A stretch of 64,000 bases of DNA. Source: Rhizobium johnstonii 3841. Lineage in GTDB: Bacteria > Pseudomonadota > Alphaproteobacteria > Rhizobiales > Rhizobiaceae. Position numbers and translations under genes: made by a program. Numbering within the stretch: position 1 is the stretch's first letter; every line of letters starts with the position of its first letter. The stretch spans positions 62,001 through 126,000 of the forward strand of contig NC_008379.1 of assembly GCF_000009265.1 (NCBI RefSeq), given 5' to 3'. The notes under the pieces are model-generated. The model had not been told where the DNA came from, did no database searches, and saw only the letters and a program-made list of their open reading frames with translations. Shown in pieces: positions 48,210-57,493 of this stretch.

Positions 48210-49244
48210 TCAATCGGTTCGACGCCCGGTCGCCCGGTTGAAGGGATGCAGGCCATCCATTCCCACATGACACGAAATCCGATCACCTTCCTGCAGAGGC
48301 TGATTGGTGGAAATACTGGCCACGACGCGCTTGTCGGCGCCATCGATGCGCAAATGGACGTTGTTCTCATCGCCGACGGTCTCGATCAATTCAACGAAAG
48401 CGTCGAACCGGAGATCATGCGCTGAACCGCTGCCGAGATTGATTGCACTCGGCCGGATGCCGATGACATCGGTATCCCTGGGAAGCGCGAGTTGGCAGGG
48501 GCCAAGCTGATCGAGATCGATCAGGTTCATCGGCGGCGAGCCGATGAACCCTGCCACGAACACTGTTTCAGGCCGGCGGTACACCTCGATTGGTGTCCCG
48601 ATCTGCTCGATCCGGCCACCGTTCATGACCACCAGCCGGTCGGCAAGCGTCATGGCCTCGAGCTGGTCGTGCGTCACATAAAGGCTTGTCGTTTTAAGCT
48701 GCCGCTGCAGTCTTCGGATTTCGACGCGCATTTGCACACGCAGCTTCGCATCCAGGTTGGACAGCGGTTCATCGAAGAGAAAGGCGGCGGGATCGCGGAC
48801 GATGGCGCGGCCCATGGCAACCCGTTGCCGCTGTCCGCCTGACAGCTGGCGGGGACGCCGTTCGAGGAATTCGCCAATCTCAAGAATGCTGGCGGCATTG
48901 GCGATTCGCCGCTCAATCTCGCCGCGAGCGACACGGCGATTTTTAAGGCCGTATTCGAGATTCTGCCGAACAGTCATGTGAGGATAGAGCGCATAGTTTT
49001 GGAACACCATGGCGATGTTGCGGTCGGCCGGATCGACATGGCCAACGTCGCTTCCAGCGATCCTGAGGTGGCCGGAGCTTATGGCTTCAAGGCCGGCAAT
49101 CATACGAAGCAAGGTCGACTTTCCGCATCCCGACGGTCCGACCAACACGATCATTTCGCCATCTGCAACGGTGAGATTGATCCCCTTCACCGCGGAGACG
49201 GGGCCGTAATTTTTCTTCAGGTCAATCAGTTCGATCGCTGCCAA
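48210..49244 (-). CDS. MalK/UgpC-type ABC ATPase
   Basis: 344 residues. Walker [11 protein letters not shown]-loop [10 protein letters not shown], signature [15 protein letters not shown], Walker [13 protein letters not shown]-loop VTHDQLEA, then a TOBE-type regulatory domain with [10 protein letters not shown]. Start TTG 49244 is chosen because GGGAGG lies 6 bp upstream. Its cognate permeases and binding protein are in the divergent operon (49401-52661). Motifs are all canonical. Confidence 0.92.
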   Translation of the reverse strand: MAAIELIDLKKNYGPVSAVKGINLTVADGEMIVLVGPSGCGKSTLLRMIAGLEAISSGHLRIAGSDVGHVDPADRNIAMVFQNYALYPHMTVRQNLEYGLKNRRVARGEIERRIANAASILEIGEFLERRPRQLSGGQRQRVAMGRAIVRDPAAFLFDEPLSNLDAKLRVQMRVEIRRLQRQLKTTSLYVTHDQLEAMTLADRLVVMNGGRIEQIGTPIEVYRRPETVFVAGFIGSPPMNLIDLDQLGPCQLALPRDTDVIGIRPSAINLGSGSAHDLRFDAFVELIETVGDENNVHLRIDGADKRVVASISTNQPLQEGDRISCHVGMDGLHPFNRATGRRTD

Positions 49245-49269
49245 AGTATCCTCCCTTCGATATCGTCAT

Positions 49270-49301
49270 ACATTTGTAACACGCTATTGACATTTGTAAC
49301 A
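49270..49301. promoter_or_regulatory. Duplicated 12-mer operator in the Ugp-like divergent region
   Basis: ACATTTGTAACA occurs at 49270-49281 and again at 49290-49301, exactly 20 bp apart (two helical turns). TTGACA (49287-49292) overlaps the second copy as a possible -35, although no good -10 follows. It fits an operator for the SorC-type regulator encoded next to it. Confidence 0.6.
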
Positions 49302-49400
49302 AGTAGCCCCAACCTTGTTTTTATCGCCACCTTGGGAGGGGTTGATCGGCGCTGGACGCACCGATCGGCGAACACAAACGGCAATGGAGAGGAAAGCGAA

Positions 49401-50759
49401 ATGACGACAGAGTTTTCGATGGGCGCTCGCATAGGACGGACATTTCGGTCCTTCGCGGCAGGCGCTGCTCTTATGACGCTCGGATTGGCCAATGCAGGCG
49501 ACGCCAGTGCAGATGATCGCGTCAAGATCGAGTGGTGGAACGCAGCAAACGGCCGCCTGGCCGAGATCACCAAACAGCTGATTTCGGACTTCAATGCCTC
49601 GCAGGACAAATATGAGCTCGTTGGCATCAGCAAAGGCAATTACGAGGAAACCATGGCGGCGATGGTGGCCGCCTATCGCGTCGGTCAGCAGCCCGTGCTT
49701 ATCCAAGCCGCCGAGCGAGGCTTTCTGACCATGTATAATTCCGGCGCCATCATCCCGGTGCCGGAGCTTATGGAGAAGGAAGGCTACAAGATCGACTGGG
49801 GCAATTTCATCGCTCCGGTCGCAGGCTTTTATCTCGTCGACGGCAAGCCGGCGGCAATGCCCTTCAACAGTTCCACACCGATCTTCTGGTACAATGCCGA
49901 TCACTTCAAGGCAGCCGGCTTCGACAAGCCGGCCGAGACCTGGCGGGAACTCGACAAGCAGTTGCACGCTATCAAGGAGAAGGGAATTTCAAAGTGCCAG
50001 ATGGCGCTTGCGAACGACTTCTATTGGAGCCTGATCGAGAACTATGCCGCGATCCAGGACCAGCCTTACGGTACCAAGGCAAACGGCTTCGGCGGTCTCG
50101 ATACCGAATTCATCTTCAACAAGAGCCCGCTGATCGTCGGCCAGGTGACACGCCTCAAGACGTGGCTCGACGATGGGGTCCTGCAGATCGCCGGGCAAGG
50201 TCTCTCTCCCGACCAGTTGTTCACCTCCGGCACCTGCTCGACCTACGTGGCCTCGACCGCGGCGCATGCCGCTGTTGAAAGCGGTGCGAAATTTCAATGG
50301 AGCGCGACGTTCCTGCCGCATGAGGAGGGCATCGAGCCCAAGAACAGCACCATCGGCGGCGGCGCGCTTTGGGTGTTGAAAGGCAAGTCGGACGAAGAAT
50401 ACGCAGGCGCTGCGGCCTTCTTGAATTTTGTCGCTTTGCCGAAGACACAAGTCTGGTGGAGCAAGCAAACCGGCTATGTCCCGGTGACGAATGCCGCCTA
50501 CGAAGAGGCCAAATCCGAGGGCTATTTCAAGGAGCATCCGACCCGCGAGGTCGCCATTCTCCAACTCACGCGCGGCACGCCAACCGACAATTCGCGCGGC
50601 TTCCGCTTTGGCAATCACAATCAGTCGATGGCGCTTCTGGTCGAGGAGATCCAAGGCGTGTGGACCGGACAGAAGACGCCGCAGCAGGCACTGGATGCTG
50701 CTGCGGCCCGTGGAAACCAGATCCTTCGGCAGTATGAGCAGCTTCATGCAGCAAAGTAA
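49401..50759 (+). CDS. UgpB-type ABC substrate-binding protein
   Basis: 452 residues with a Sec signal peptide after a charged N-terminus (FRSFAAGAALMTLGLANAGD). Extracellular-solute-binding family 1; FWYNADHFKAAGFDKPAETW and AAMVAAYRVGQQPVLIQAAE are characteristic of the glycerol-3-phosphate/glycerophosphodiester binding group. A GDPD gene three genes downstream supports a phosphodiester ligand. ATG 49401 follows GGAGAGGAAAGCGAA. A longer in-frame opening to 48978 is a shadow of the ugpC-like gene. Confidence 0.9.
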   Translation: MTTEFSMGARIGRTFRSFAAGAALMTLGLANAGDASADDRVKIEWWNAANGRLAEITKQLISDFNASQDKYELVGISKGNYEETMAAMVAAYRVGQQPVLIQAAERGFLTMYNSGAIIPVPELMEKEGYKIDWGNFIAPVAGFYLVDGKPAAMPFNSSTPIFWYNADHFKAAGFDKPAETWRELDKQLHAIKEKGISKCQMALANDFYWSLIENYAAIQDQPYGTKANGFGGLDTEFIFNKSPLIVGQVTRLKTWLDDGVLQIAGQGLSPDQLFTSGTCSTYVASTAAHAAVESGAKFQWSATFLPHEEGIEPKNSTIGGGALWVLKGKSDEEYAGAAAFLNFVALPKTQVWWSKQTGYVPVTNAAYEEAKSEGYFKEHPTREVAILQLTRGTPTDNSRGFRFGNHNQSMALLVEEIQGVWTGQKTPQQALDAAAARGNQILRQYEQLHAAK

Positions 50760-50772
50760 GACCCTCGGAGAG

Positions 50773-51738
50773 ATGGGAGGCGCCACCCGGCGCCTTCGCA
50801 TCCCGCACGCTCTTTCGGCGGGCCGCCTGATCGTGCCCTCATCGGATGCTGGATTGAAGTCCGCTCACTTCAACAGGCCGTGGCTCGCCTTCGGACTTGT
50901 CGCGCCGCAGCTGCTGATCCTGTTGTTCTTCTTTTTCATACCGTCTTACAAGGCACTGTCGTTAGCCTTCGTTCAGGTCGATCCGTTCGGCGGCACGCAG
51001 ATCTTCGTCGGGCTGAAAAACTTCTACAATCTGTTCGCAAGTCCGGAATATCGAAGCAGCGCGGTATTCACTCTCTGGTTCACGCTCGCACAGAACGCTG
51101 CAACGCTTGTGCTTGCAGGTTTGCTTGCATTCGCGACCGACTTCGTGGTCAGGGGCAGGGGAATTTATAAAAGCATCATCCTGCTGCCATACGCGATCGC
51201 CCCGGTGATTTCAGGCGTGATCTGGGCCTTCCTGTTCAATCCTGCGGTCGGGCCGGTTGCTCAATTTCTGCATGGGCTCGGTTTCGAATGGGATCCAAAC
51301 CGGCGTCCTTTCGATGCGCAGCTCCTGGTGACCATCGCGTCGGTCTGGAAGAATGTCTGCTACGACTATATCTTTCTCGTCGCCGCATTGTTGGCCGTGC
51401 CCGTTTCGCTTCTGGAGGCGGCAAAGCTCGATGGCGCAAGGCCGGTCCGGCGCTTCTTCACAATTTCGCTTCCCCTGATCTCACCGACGATCTTCTTCCT
51501 CGTGGTGATGAACTTCGTCTACGGGCTGTTTGAAACCTTCGGCATTATCGACGCGGTCACGCGCGGTGGCCCGGCAGGCGCAACGAACAGCATGGTCTAC
51601 AAGGTTTACCAGGATGGTTTTGTGCAACTGGACCTCGGGTCGTCGGCCGCACAATCCGTGCTGCTGATGTTCATCGCCATCCTGTTCACCATCGTTCAAT
51701 TCCGCGCCCTCGAGCGCAAGGTCAATTACCAGGTGTAA
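50773..51738 (+). CDS. UgpA-type ABC permease
   Basis: 321 residues from ATG 50773; ATG 50746 would overlap the upstream stop and add nine residues, and neither has an ideal ribosome site. Six TM helices; WLAFGLVAPQLLILLFFFFI is the first, and LLEAAKLDGARPVRRFFTIS the coupling loop. It resembles E. coli UgpA through VDPFGGTQIFVGLKNFYNLF. Confidence 0.9.
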   Translation: MGGATRRLRIPHALSAGRLIVPSSDAGLKSAHFNRPWLAFGLVAPQLLILLFFFFIPSYKALSLAFVQVDPFGGTQIFVGLKNFYNLFASPEYRSSAVFTLWFTLAQNAATLVLAGLLAFATDFVVRGRGIYKSIILLPYAIAPVISGVIWAFLFNPAVGPVAQFLHGLGFEWDPNRRPFDAQLLVTIASVWKNVCYDYIFLVAALLAVPVSLLEAAKLDGARPVRRFFTISLPLISPTIFFLVVMNFVYGLFETFGIIDAVTRGGPAGATNSMVYKVYQDGFVQLDLGSSAAQSVLLMFIAILFTIVQFRALERKVNYQV

Positions 51739-51740
51739 TC

Positions 51741-52661
51741 ATGCCCGAACGTCATCTCGGTCTTTCGATCTTCTGCCACGCCATACTGCTGATTGGCGCG
51801 ATCTTTGTCTGCCTTCCCCTCTACTTCGCTTTCGTCGCCGGATCATTGACGTTGCAGCAGGTTCAGCAGGCGCCGTTCCCGGTCATCCCAGGCTCCCATT
51901 TTCTCGAAAACCTTGCCGCCGCCTGGCAGCAGGGCGAGTTCTCCCGGTTGTTTTTGAATTCGATCATCGTCACCGCCGGCATCGTTATCGGAAAGCTGGC
52001 GATCTCATTGATTGCAGCATTTGGCGTGACCTATTTTCGCTTCCCGTTTCGCATGACGGCATTCTGGCTCATTTTCGTGTCGCTGATGCTTCCGGTCGAG
52101 GTCCGCATCATCCCGACCTATGAAGCGGTCGCCGATGCTGCCGGGCCGCTGCGCTGGTTGGCCGGGTCGATCGGTCTTTCCGGTGTCGTTGAAGGGCTCA
52201 CCGGATACAGTATCGAAGCATCCTTGAAGTGGAACATGGTCAACAGCTACGCCGGCCTGATCCTGCCTCTCATCGCCTCTGCCTCCGCGACCTTCCTTTT
52301 CCGGCAGTTCTTCCTGACCGTTCCCGATGAACTCTGCGAGGCCGCCAAGCTCGATGGAGCCGGCCCGCTGAAATTCTTCAAGGACATTCTCCTTCCACTC
52401 TCGAGCGCCAATATCGCGGCCCTGTCGATCATCCTGTTTCTCTATGGCTGGAACCAGTATTTGTGGCCGCTGCTCTTCACGACGGACAAGGAGATGGGAA
52501 CTGCGGTCCTTGGGCTGAAGCAGCTCGTTCCCGTCTCGGACTCAGCACCTGCCTGGAACATCGCGATGAGTGCGGCACTTCTCGTCATGCTTCCGCCTGC
52601 GGCCGTCATTCTCTTCATGCAGCGCTGGTTCACCAAGGGACTGGTGGACTCCGGAAAGTAA
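51741..52661 (+). CDS. UgpE-type ABC permease
   Basis: 306 residues, MalG/UgpE class. Coupling loop ELCEAAKLDGAGPLKFFKDI, last helices near ALSIILFLYGWNQYLWPLLF, as in UgpE. It starts 2 bp after the UgpA-type stop. With its partner and the divergently encoded ATPase it completes the importer. Confidence 0.92.
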   Translation: MPERHLGLSIFCHAILLIGAIFVCLPLYFAFVAGSLTLQQVQQAPFPVIPGSHFLENLAAAWQQGEFSRLFLNSIIVTAGIVIGKLAISLIAAFGVTYFRFPFRMTAFWLIFVSLMLPVEVRIIPTYEAVADAAGPLRWLAGSIGLSGVVEGLTGYSIEASLKWNMVNSYAGLILPLIASASATFLFRQFFLTVPDELCEAAKLDGAGPLKFFKDILLPLSSANIAALSIILFLYGWNQYLWPLLFTTDKEMGTAVLGLKQLVPVSDSAPAWNIAMSAALLVMLPPAAVILFMQRWFTKGLVDSGK

Positions 52662-52689
52662 CATCCCGAATTTCAAGGATATTCAGACA

Positions 52690-53418
52690 ATGGTACATAT
52701 CATCGGCCACCGCGGTGGTCGCAATCTCTGGCCCGAGAACAGTCTTTCGGGCTTTCGTAAACTCGCGCAAATGCCGGTAGACGGCGTCGAATTCGACATT
52801 CATCTGACGCGCGCGGGGGAAGTGCTTGTCATTCATGACCCGACGCTGGACCGAACGACAGATGCCGACGGGCTGGTCGCCGACCTTCGCCCTGGCGAAA
52901 ATCGCACGGTGCGGCTCAAGGAGAGCGACGGGGAGACGATTCCCACATTGGAAGAGGTTCTCGCCGTCTTCAAGGACACGTCGCTCGAGCTTCATATCGA
53001 ACTGAAAACCAATGCCGACGGAACGCCGTATGAGGGGCTTGCCGCCAAGGCAGCCGCCACGGTCGACCGTCTTGACTTGGCGAAGCGGTCAATTCTCACC
53101 AGCTTTCATCCGGACGCGCTCGTCGACATACGCAAGGTTGCTCCGCATATCCGCACCTTGTCGTCGTTCGATTCCAGGTCGGTCGAGCGTCTCGGTCTGA
53201 TGAACGGCCTCAGCTTGCTGAAGGAGTGCTCCGATATCATCGCCGTCGAGAAGTCGCTGCTTGCGGCACAATGGGAGCAGATTACCGAACTCGTGCCGGT
53301 CGGCCGGCTTGGGGCCTGGGTCCCAAACGACATAAGCGATCTCGAATACTGGCTTGCCAAACCGATCCGGCAGATCACCACGGATCGGCCGGATCTCGCA
53401 TTGCAGGCGCGGAGGTGA
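52690..53418 (+). CDS. Glycerophosphodiester phosphodiesterase
   Basis: 242 residues, GDPD family. Catalytic and metal residues H7-R8 (IIGHRGGRN), E34 and D36 (GVEFDIHLT) and H49 (VIHDPTLDR) are intact. There is no signal peptide, so it acts on imported substrate in the cytosol, cleaving glycerophosphodiesters to glycerol-3-phosphate plus alcohol. It lies 28 bp after the UgpE-type gene on the same strand, as in ugp operons with ugpQ. Confidence 0.92.
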   Translation: MVHIIGHRGGRNLWPENSLSGFRKLAQMPVDGVEFDIHLTRAGEVLVIHDPTLDRTTDADGLVADLRPGENRTVRLKESDGETIPTLEEVLAVFKDTSLELHIELKTNADGTPYEGLAAKAAATVDRLDLAKRSILTSFHPDALVDIRKVAPHIRTLSSFDSRSVERLGLMNGLSLLKECSDIIAVEKSLLAAQWEQITELVPVGRLGAWVPNDISDLEYWLAKPIRQITTDRPDLALQARR

Positions 53419-53421
53419 GGC

Positions 53422-54144
53422 ATGCTCGATAACCGCGTCGATTGCCCCGGTATGCCGGGCCGCCAAGCCTTGGAAAACATTGATCTCGTGATCTTCGATT
53501 GCGACGGTGTGCTGATCGATAGCGAGCCGATCGCCAGCCGCACATTGGCGGAGACTCTGCAAGGTGTCGGCATTGCAATCACCGCCGCAGAGGCTCATCT
53601 CAAATTTACCGGCAATTCAGAAAGCACCATCGGCGAGATGTGCCGGCGCGATTATGGGATTGTCGAAATCCCCGAGTTGTTTGAAACATGGCACCAGCGT
53701 CTATTCGAAGAGTTTTCGCGCTCGCTACTGCCTATCCCCGGCATTGCCGATGTCGTCTACGGACTTCAGCGACCAAAATGCGTTGCGTCAAACAGCACGA
53801 TGCAGCGGCTTCGCAACAGCTTGGGCATATTGGAACTGTGGAGCGCGTTTGGGGAGGAGGTCTTCAGTGCCGAAGCCGTCGCCCGGCCGAAGCCCGCGCC
53901 CGATCTATTGCTGCACTGCGCGGAGCGTTTTCGAGCCCGTCCCTCCAGATGCGTGATGATCGACGATAGCAGTCATGGCGTGGCGGCAGCCGTTTCCGCA
54001 GGAATGACGGCCGTCGGATTTGTCGACCCGGCTGATCCGAGACCTGGCCGGCATGCGACATTGATGACAGCTGGAGCATTTGCCGTTGCCATGGGGGCGG
54101 AACAGCTTGTCGCCATCCTGGAGGATATCGGAGGCACGTTGTGA
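53422..54144 (+). CDS. HAD-superfamily phosphatase
   Basis: 240 residues. Motif I DLVIFDCDGVLIDSE (D26, D28), motif II VASNSTMQRL, Lys in ARPKPAPDLLL and motif IV MIDDSSHGV are present, as in beta-phosphoglucomutase and phosphoglycolate/sugar-phosphatase subfamilies. It starts 3 bp after the GDPD stop, so it probably acts on the GDPD product, removing phosphate from a sugar or polyol phosphate. Exact substrate unknown. Confidence 0.88.
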   Translation: MLDNRVDCPGMPGRQALENIDLVIFDCDGVLIDSEPIASRTLAETLQGVGIAITAAEAHLKFTGNSESTIGEMCRRDYGIVEIPELFETWHQRLFEEFSRSLLPIPGIADVVYGLQRPKCVASNSTMQRLRNSLGILELWSAFGEEVFSAEAVARPKPAPDLLLHCAERFRARPSRCVMIDDSSHGVAAAVSAGMTAVGFVDPADPRPGRHATLMTAGAFAVAMGAEQLVAILEDIGGTL

Positions 54145-54258
54145 GGGTCTCCGTCGCAAAAGACCTTTCATTCCCGGTCTCACCCGATGGCGTCTGGTTC
54201 GGGTGCTCTCGCGTCAGCTGTGAACGCGCGCCATCCGCTTCTGCAAGGAATATTCCTC

Positions 54259-54987
54259 ATGACTGATCTCATGAAAGGCAAGGTGGCTGCCATTACGGGT
54301 GCCGCGTCGGGCATCGGACTGGAATGTGCGCGCAGCCTCCACACCGCAGGTGCAACGGTCGTGCTCATCGACCGCGCCAAGGACAAGCTCGAAGCTCTTT
54401 GCAAGGAGATCGGCAGAGGCGCTCTGCCGCTCGTCATCGATCTTCTCGATGGAAAGAAGGTCTCGGGCATGTTGCCTCGAATTCTTGAAGTGGCCGGCGG
54501 GCTCGACATCCTCCACGCCAATGCCGGCGCCTATATTGGCGGTCCCGTTGTCTATGGCGACCCGGATGCCTGGGACCGCATGCTCAATCTCAACATCAAC
54601 GCGGCCTTCCGCTCGGTCCATGCGGTGCTGCCACATATGATTGCCCAGAAGTCCGGCGACATCCTGTTTACGAGCTCGATCGCAGGCGTCGTGCCGGTCG
54701 CGTGGGAGCCGATCTACACGGCCTCGAAATTCGCTGTTCAGGCCTTCGTCCATTCCACGCGCCGGCAAGTGGCGCAGCATGGCGTGCGCGTCGGTGCGGT
54801 GCTGCCAGGACCTGTCGTCACGGCCTTGCTCGACGACTGGCCGAAGGCGAAAATGGAGGAGGCGCTGGCCAATGGCAGCCTGATGCAGCCGAATGAAGTG
54901 GCCGACGCCGTCCTTTTCATGCTGTCGCGGCCGCGTAATGTGACCGTCCGCGATCTGGTGATTCTGCCAAATAGCGTGGATCTGTAA
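54259..54987 (+). CDS. Short-chain dehydrogenase/reductase
   Basis: 242 residues, classical SDR. Cofactor motif TGAASGIG (13-20), NAG (88-90), catalytic S139/S140, Y153 and K157 (YTASK). Similar to polyol (ribitol, arabitol) dehydrogenases. ATG 54259 preferred, CAAGGAA upstream. Next to a pentulose-type FGGY kinase, it would oxidise a polyol to a ketose, which the kinase then phosphorylates. It lies 114 bp downstream of the HAD gene. Confidence 0.88.
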   Translation: MTDLMKGKVAAITGAASGIGLECARSLHTAGATVVLIDRAKDKLEALCKEIGRGALPLVIDLLDGKKVSGMLPRILEVAGGLDILHANAGAYIGGPVVYGDPDAWDRMLNLNINAAFRSVHAVLPHMIAQKSGDILFTSSIAGVVPVAWEPIYTASKFAVQAFVHSTRRQVAQHGVRVGAVLPGPVVTALLDDWPKAKMEEALANGSLMQPNEVADAVLFMLSRPRNVTVRDLVILPNSVDL

Positions 54988-55041
54988 ACATTGGCCCAGA
55001 CTGCAGTTAGCCTGATCCTTGCCGACTTCAAAGGAGAGACC

Positions 55042-56679
55042 ATGAGCGACACATCTCGCACGCCAGAAGCAGATGCCAAACATGTCATCGGCGTCGACGT
55101 CGGCACCGGCAGCGCCCGTGCCGGCCTGTTCGACCTCACCGGGCGGATGCTTGCGTCCGCCAAGCGGAATATCACCCTGTTTCACGAACCGGGTTCGATG
55201 GTTGAGCAATCGAGCACCGAGATCTGGGCGGCCGTTTGCGCGGCAGTGCGCGAAGCGGTTTCCTCGGCCGGGGTCGATCCGGCGTCCGTCATGGGGCTCG
55301 GGTTCGATGCCACCTGCTCGCTCGTCGTCCTCGGTGAAGGCGGCAAGCCGCTTCCCGTCGGACCCTCGGAAGATCCGAACCGGGACATCATCGTCTGGAT
55401 GGACCACCGCGCCGTGCCGCAGGCGGAGCGCATCAATGCGCTTGGCCATGACGTCCTGCGTTACGTCGGCGGCCGTATCTCGCCTGAGATGGAAACGCCC
55501 AAGCTTCTCTGGCTGAAGGAAAATCGCCCTGAGGTTTTTGATGTCGCGTGGCAATTCTTCGACCTTGCAGATTTCCTGACCTGGCGAGCGACCGGCGATC
55601 TGTCGCGTTCGACCTGCACGGTCACCTGCAAGTGGACCTATCTCGCCCATGAAAAGCGCTGGGATGGCGATTATTTTCATCAGATCGGCCTCGGCATGCT
55701 CGCCGACGAAGAGTTTGCCCGCATCGGTCAGGCTATCGTCGAGCCCGGCTCGGCCCTCGGTCGAGGACTGACGGAGACTGCAGCCGGCGAGCTCGGCCTG
55801 AAGCCGGAAACGCCCGTCGCTGCCGGACTGATCGACGCCCATGCGGGCGGAATCGGAACCGTTGGCATCGGTACCGATCCACAAGCCAATCTGGCCTATG
55901 TTTTCGGCACCTCCTCCTGCACGATGACATCGACAGCTGAACCGTCGTTCGTGCCCGGCGTCTGGGGACCTTATTATTCGGCCATGGTGCCGGGACTATG
56001 GCTGAACGAGGGTGGCCAGAGTGCCGCCGGCGCGGCGATCGACCAGTTGCTCTCCTTCCATCCCGCTGCCGCGGAAGCGCGGGAGCTTTCGAAGAGGGCG
56101 GGTGTTCCGCTGCCGGTTCTGCTCGCAGATATGGCCGCCCGAAAGGCGGGCCGTTTTTCCGACGCCGTCACGCTTGCGAGCGGAGTGCACGTCGTTCCCG
56201 AGTTCCTCGGCAACCGCGCGCCCTTTGCCGATCCGCATGCCCGCGCAATCATTGCCGGTCTCGGGATGGAGGACGATATCGGCAGCCTGGTCTCCCTTTA
56301 CGTCGCAGGGCTTTGCGGTATCGGCTACGGCCTCAGGCAGATCATCGAGACGCAGGCCGATGCGGGCGTTGCCATCGAAAATATCGTCATCAGCGGTGGC
56401 GCCGGCCAGCACGATTTCGTTCGCCAGCTGCTCGCCGATGCGAGCGGCAAGCCGGTCATCGCGACAAAGGCAGAAGAACCGGTTCTCCTGGGGGCCGCCA
56501 TCCTGGGCGCTGTCGCCGGCGGGCTGTTTTCGGATGTACGCGAAGCGATGACGACACTCTCGGCGGTCGAAACGACATTCCTGCCATCAGAAGGGGCGAT
56601 CCCCGATATTCATGACAAGCGGTATAAAGGGTTCAAGGAGCTCCAGGCTCTGGCGCGCAAGCTGCGCATCGATGGTTAG
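55042..56679 (+). CDS. FGGY-family pentulose kinase (ribulokinase-like)
   Basis: 545 residues, FGGY family. Phosphate-binding GVDVGTGSARAGLFD (D19), GFDATCSLVVL, WMDHRAVPQAERIN and the ATPase-domain SGGAGQHDFVRQLLADASG are typical of the D-ribulokinase/FGGY group (about 540 residues), larger than glycerol or xylulose kinase. ATG 55042 follows AAAGGAGAGAC. Last gene of the operon; it would deliver ketose-phosphate to the pentose phosphate pathway. Confidence 0.9.
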   Translation: MSDTSRTPEADAKHVIGVDVGTGSARAGLFDLTGRMLASAKRNITLFHEPGSMVEQSSTEIWAAVCAAVREAVSSAGVDPASVMGLGFDATCSLVVLGEGGKPLPVGPSEDPNRDIIVWMDHRAVPQAERINALGHDVLRYVGGRISPEMETPKLLWLKENRPEVFDVAWQFFDLADFLTWRATGDLSRSTCTVTCKWTYLAHEKRWDGDYFHQIGLGMLADEEFARIGQAIVEPGSALGRGLTETAAGELGLKPETPVAAGLIDAHAGGIGTVGIGTDPQANLAYVFGTSSCTMTSTAEPSFVPGVWGPYYSAMVPGLWLNEGGQSAAGAAIDQLLSFHPAAAEARELSKRAGVPLPVLLADMAARKAGRFSDAVTLASGVHVVPEFLGNRAPFADPHARAIIAGLGMEDDIGSLVSLYVAGLCGIGYGLRQIIETQADAGVAIENIVISGGAGQHDFVRQLLADASGKPVIATKAEEPVLLGAAILGAVAGGLFSDVREAMTTLSAVETTFLPSEGAIPDIHDKRYKGFKELQALARKLRIDG

Positions 56680-56713
56680 ATATCTCGGCGCCAATCCGCC
56701 GATCGGCTAACAG

Positions 56714-57325
56714 CTAGCGCCGAACGATGACCTTCGTTCCCGGCTGCACGATCTCGTAAAGCTCTTCGACATCTTGACGGTACATTCGAAAGCACCCGCT
56801 CGACGCGTTGGTGCCGATGGACGAGGGGTCGTTGGTGCCGTGGATGCGCAGCAGGCCATCGGCGAGATAGATCGCGCGGGTTCCAAGCGGATTGGCGGGG
56901 CCGGGCTTTACGACCGCTGGAAGCCGAGGGTTCTTCTGCCGCATGCCGGCCGTGGGTCGCCATTCAGGATGCGCTCGCTTCGACACGACCCGCGTAGATC
57001 CATACCATTGCTTGCCCTCACGGCCGACCGCGATGGGGTAAGCGAATTGCTCGCCCCAAGGCGTGGTGTAAATGAGCGTATGCTCGCTTGTCACGATTTC
57101 GATGGTTCCTTTTGCACGGCCTGTCGGCGGTTGCCTGCGATCATGCAGGGGCTCTTGATAGGGAGGCGCCGGATCGTAATCGAGTGGTGGCGGATAGGCG
57201 CTGTACGGATCGTCGTAACCGTATCCACCAAAGTCGTCATATCCATCATACGGCCCATAGATCTGGGCTTGAGTCTGAAAGACCGTCAGCAAAAAGGCCA
57301 CAGCCACGAGAGCCAGCAATCTCAT
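56714..57325 (-). CDS. L,D-transpeptidase (YkuD domain)
   Basis: 203 residues with a signal peptide (LLALVAVAFLLTVFQTQAQ), a Tyr/Gly/Pro/Asp-rich low-complexity linker (YGPYDGYDDFGGYGYDD) and a C-terminal YkuD domain. Catalytic motif HGTNDPSSIGTNASSGCFRM contains the His and Cys. It crosslinks peptidoglycan (3-3) or anchors proteins in the periplasm. ATG 57325 chosen so that the signal peptide starts directly; weak ribosome site. Single gene. Confidence 0.9.
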   Translation of the reverse strand: MRLLALVAVAFLLTVFQTQAQIYGPYDGYDDFGGYGYDDPYSAYPPPLDYDPAPPYQEPLHDRRQPPTGRAKGTIEIVTSEHTLIYTTPWGEQFAYPIAVGREGKQWYGSTRVVSKRAHPEWRPTAGMRQKNPRLPAVVKPGPANPLGTRAIYLADGLLRIHGTNDPSSIGTNASSGCFRMYRQDVEELYEIVQPGTKVIVRR

Positions 57326-57493
57326 CTTGTCGCCATCCGCTTGTTGAACAAGCCTGATTGGGCTGAATTCTGTGGCGGCACTATGACTGCTCACCGAAGG
57401 ATCTTGAAAAGCTATTGCCGCTGATGATGCTGCGGTCGCTCAATCGGTCGGCTCCGGCATCGAACAGAAACTGGCTGAGACTGATCCTCTTCC

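Noticed and set aside
54214..55884. Minus-strand open frame of 556 codons opposite the SDR and FGGY genes
   Set aside because: Spans two real genes antisense and shows no protein-like composition.
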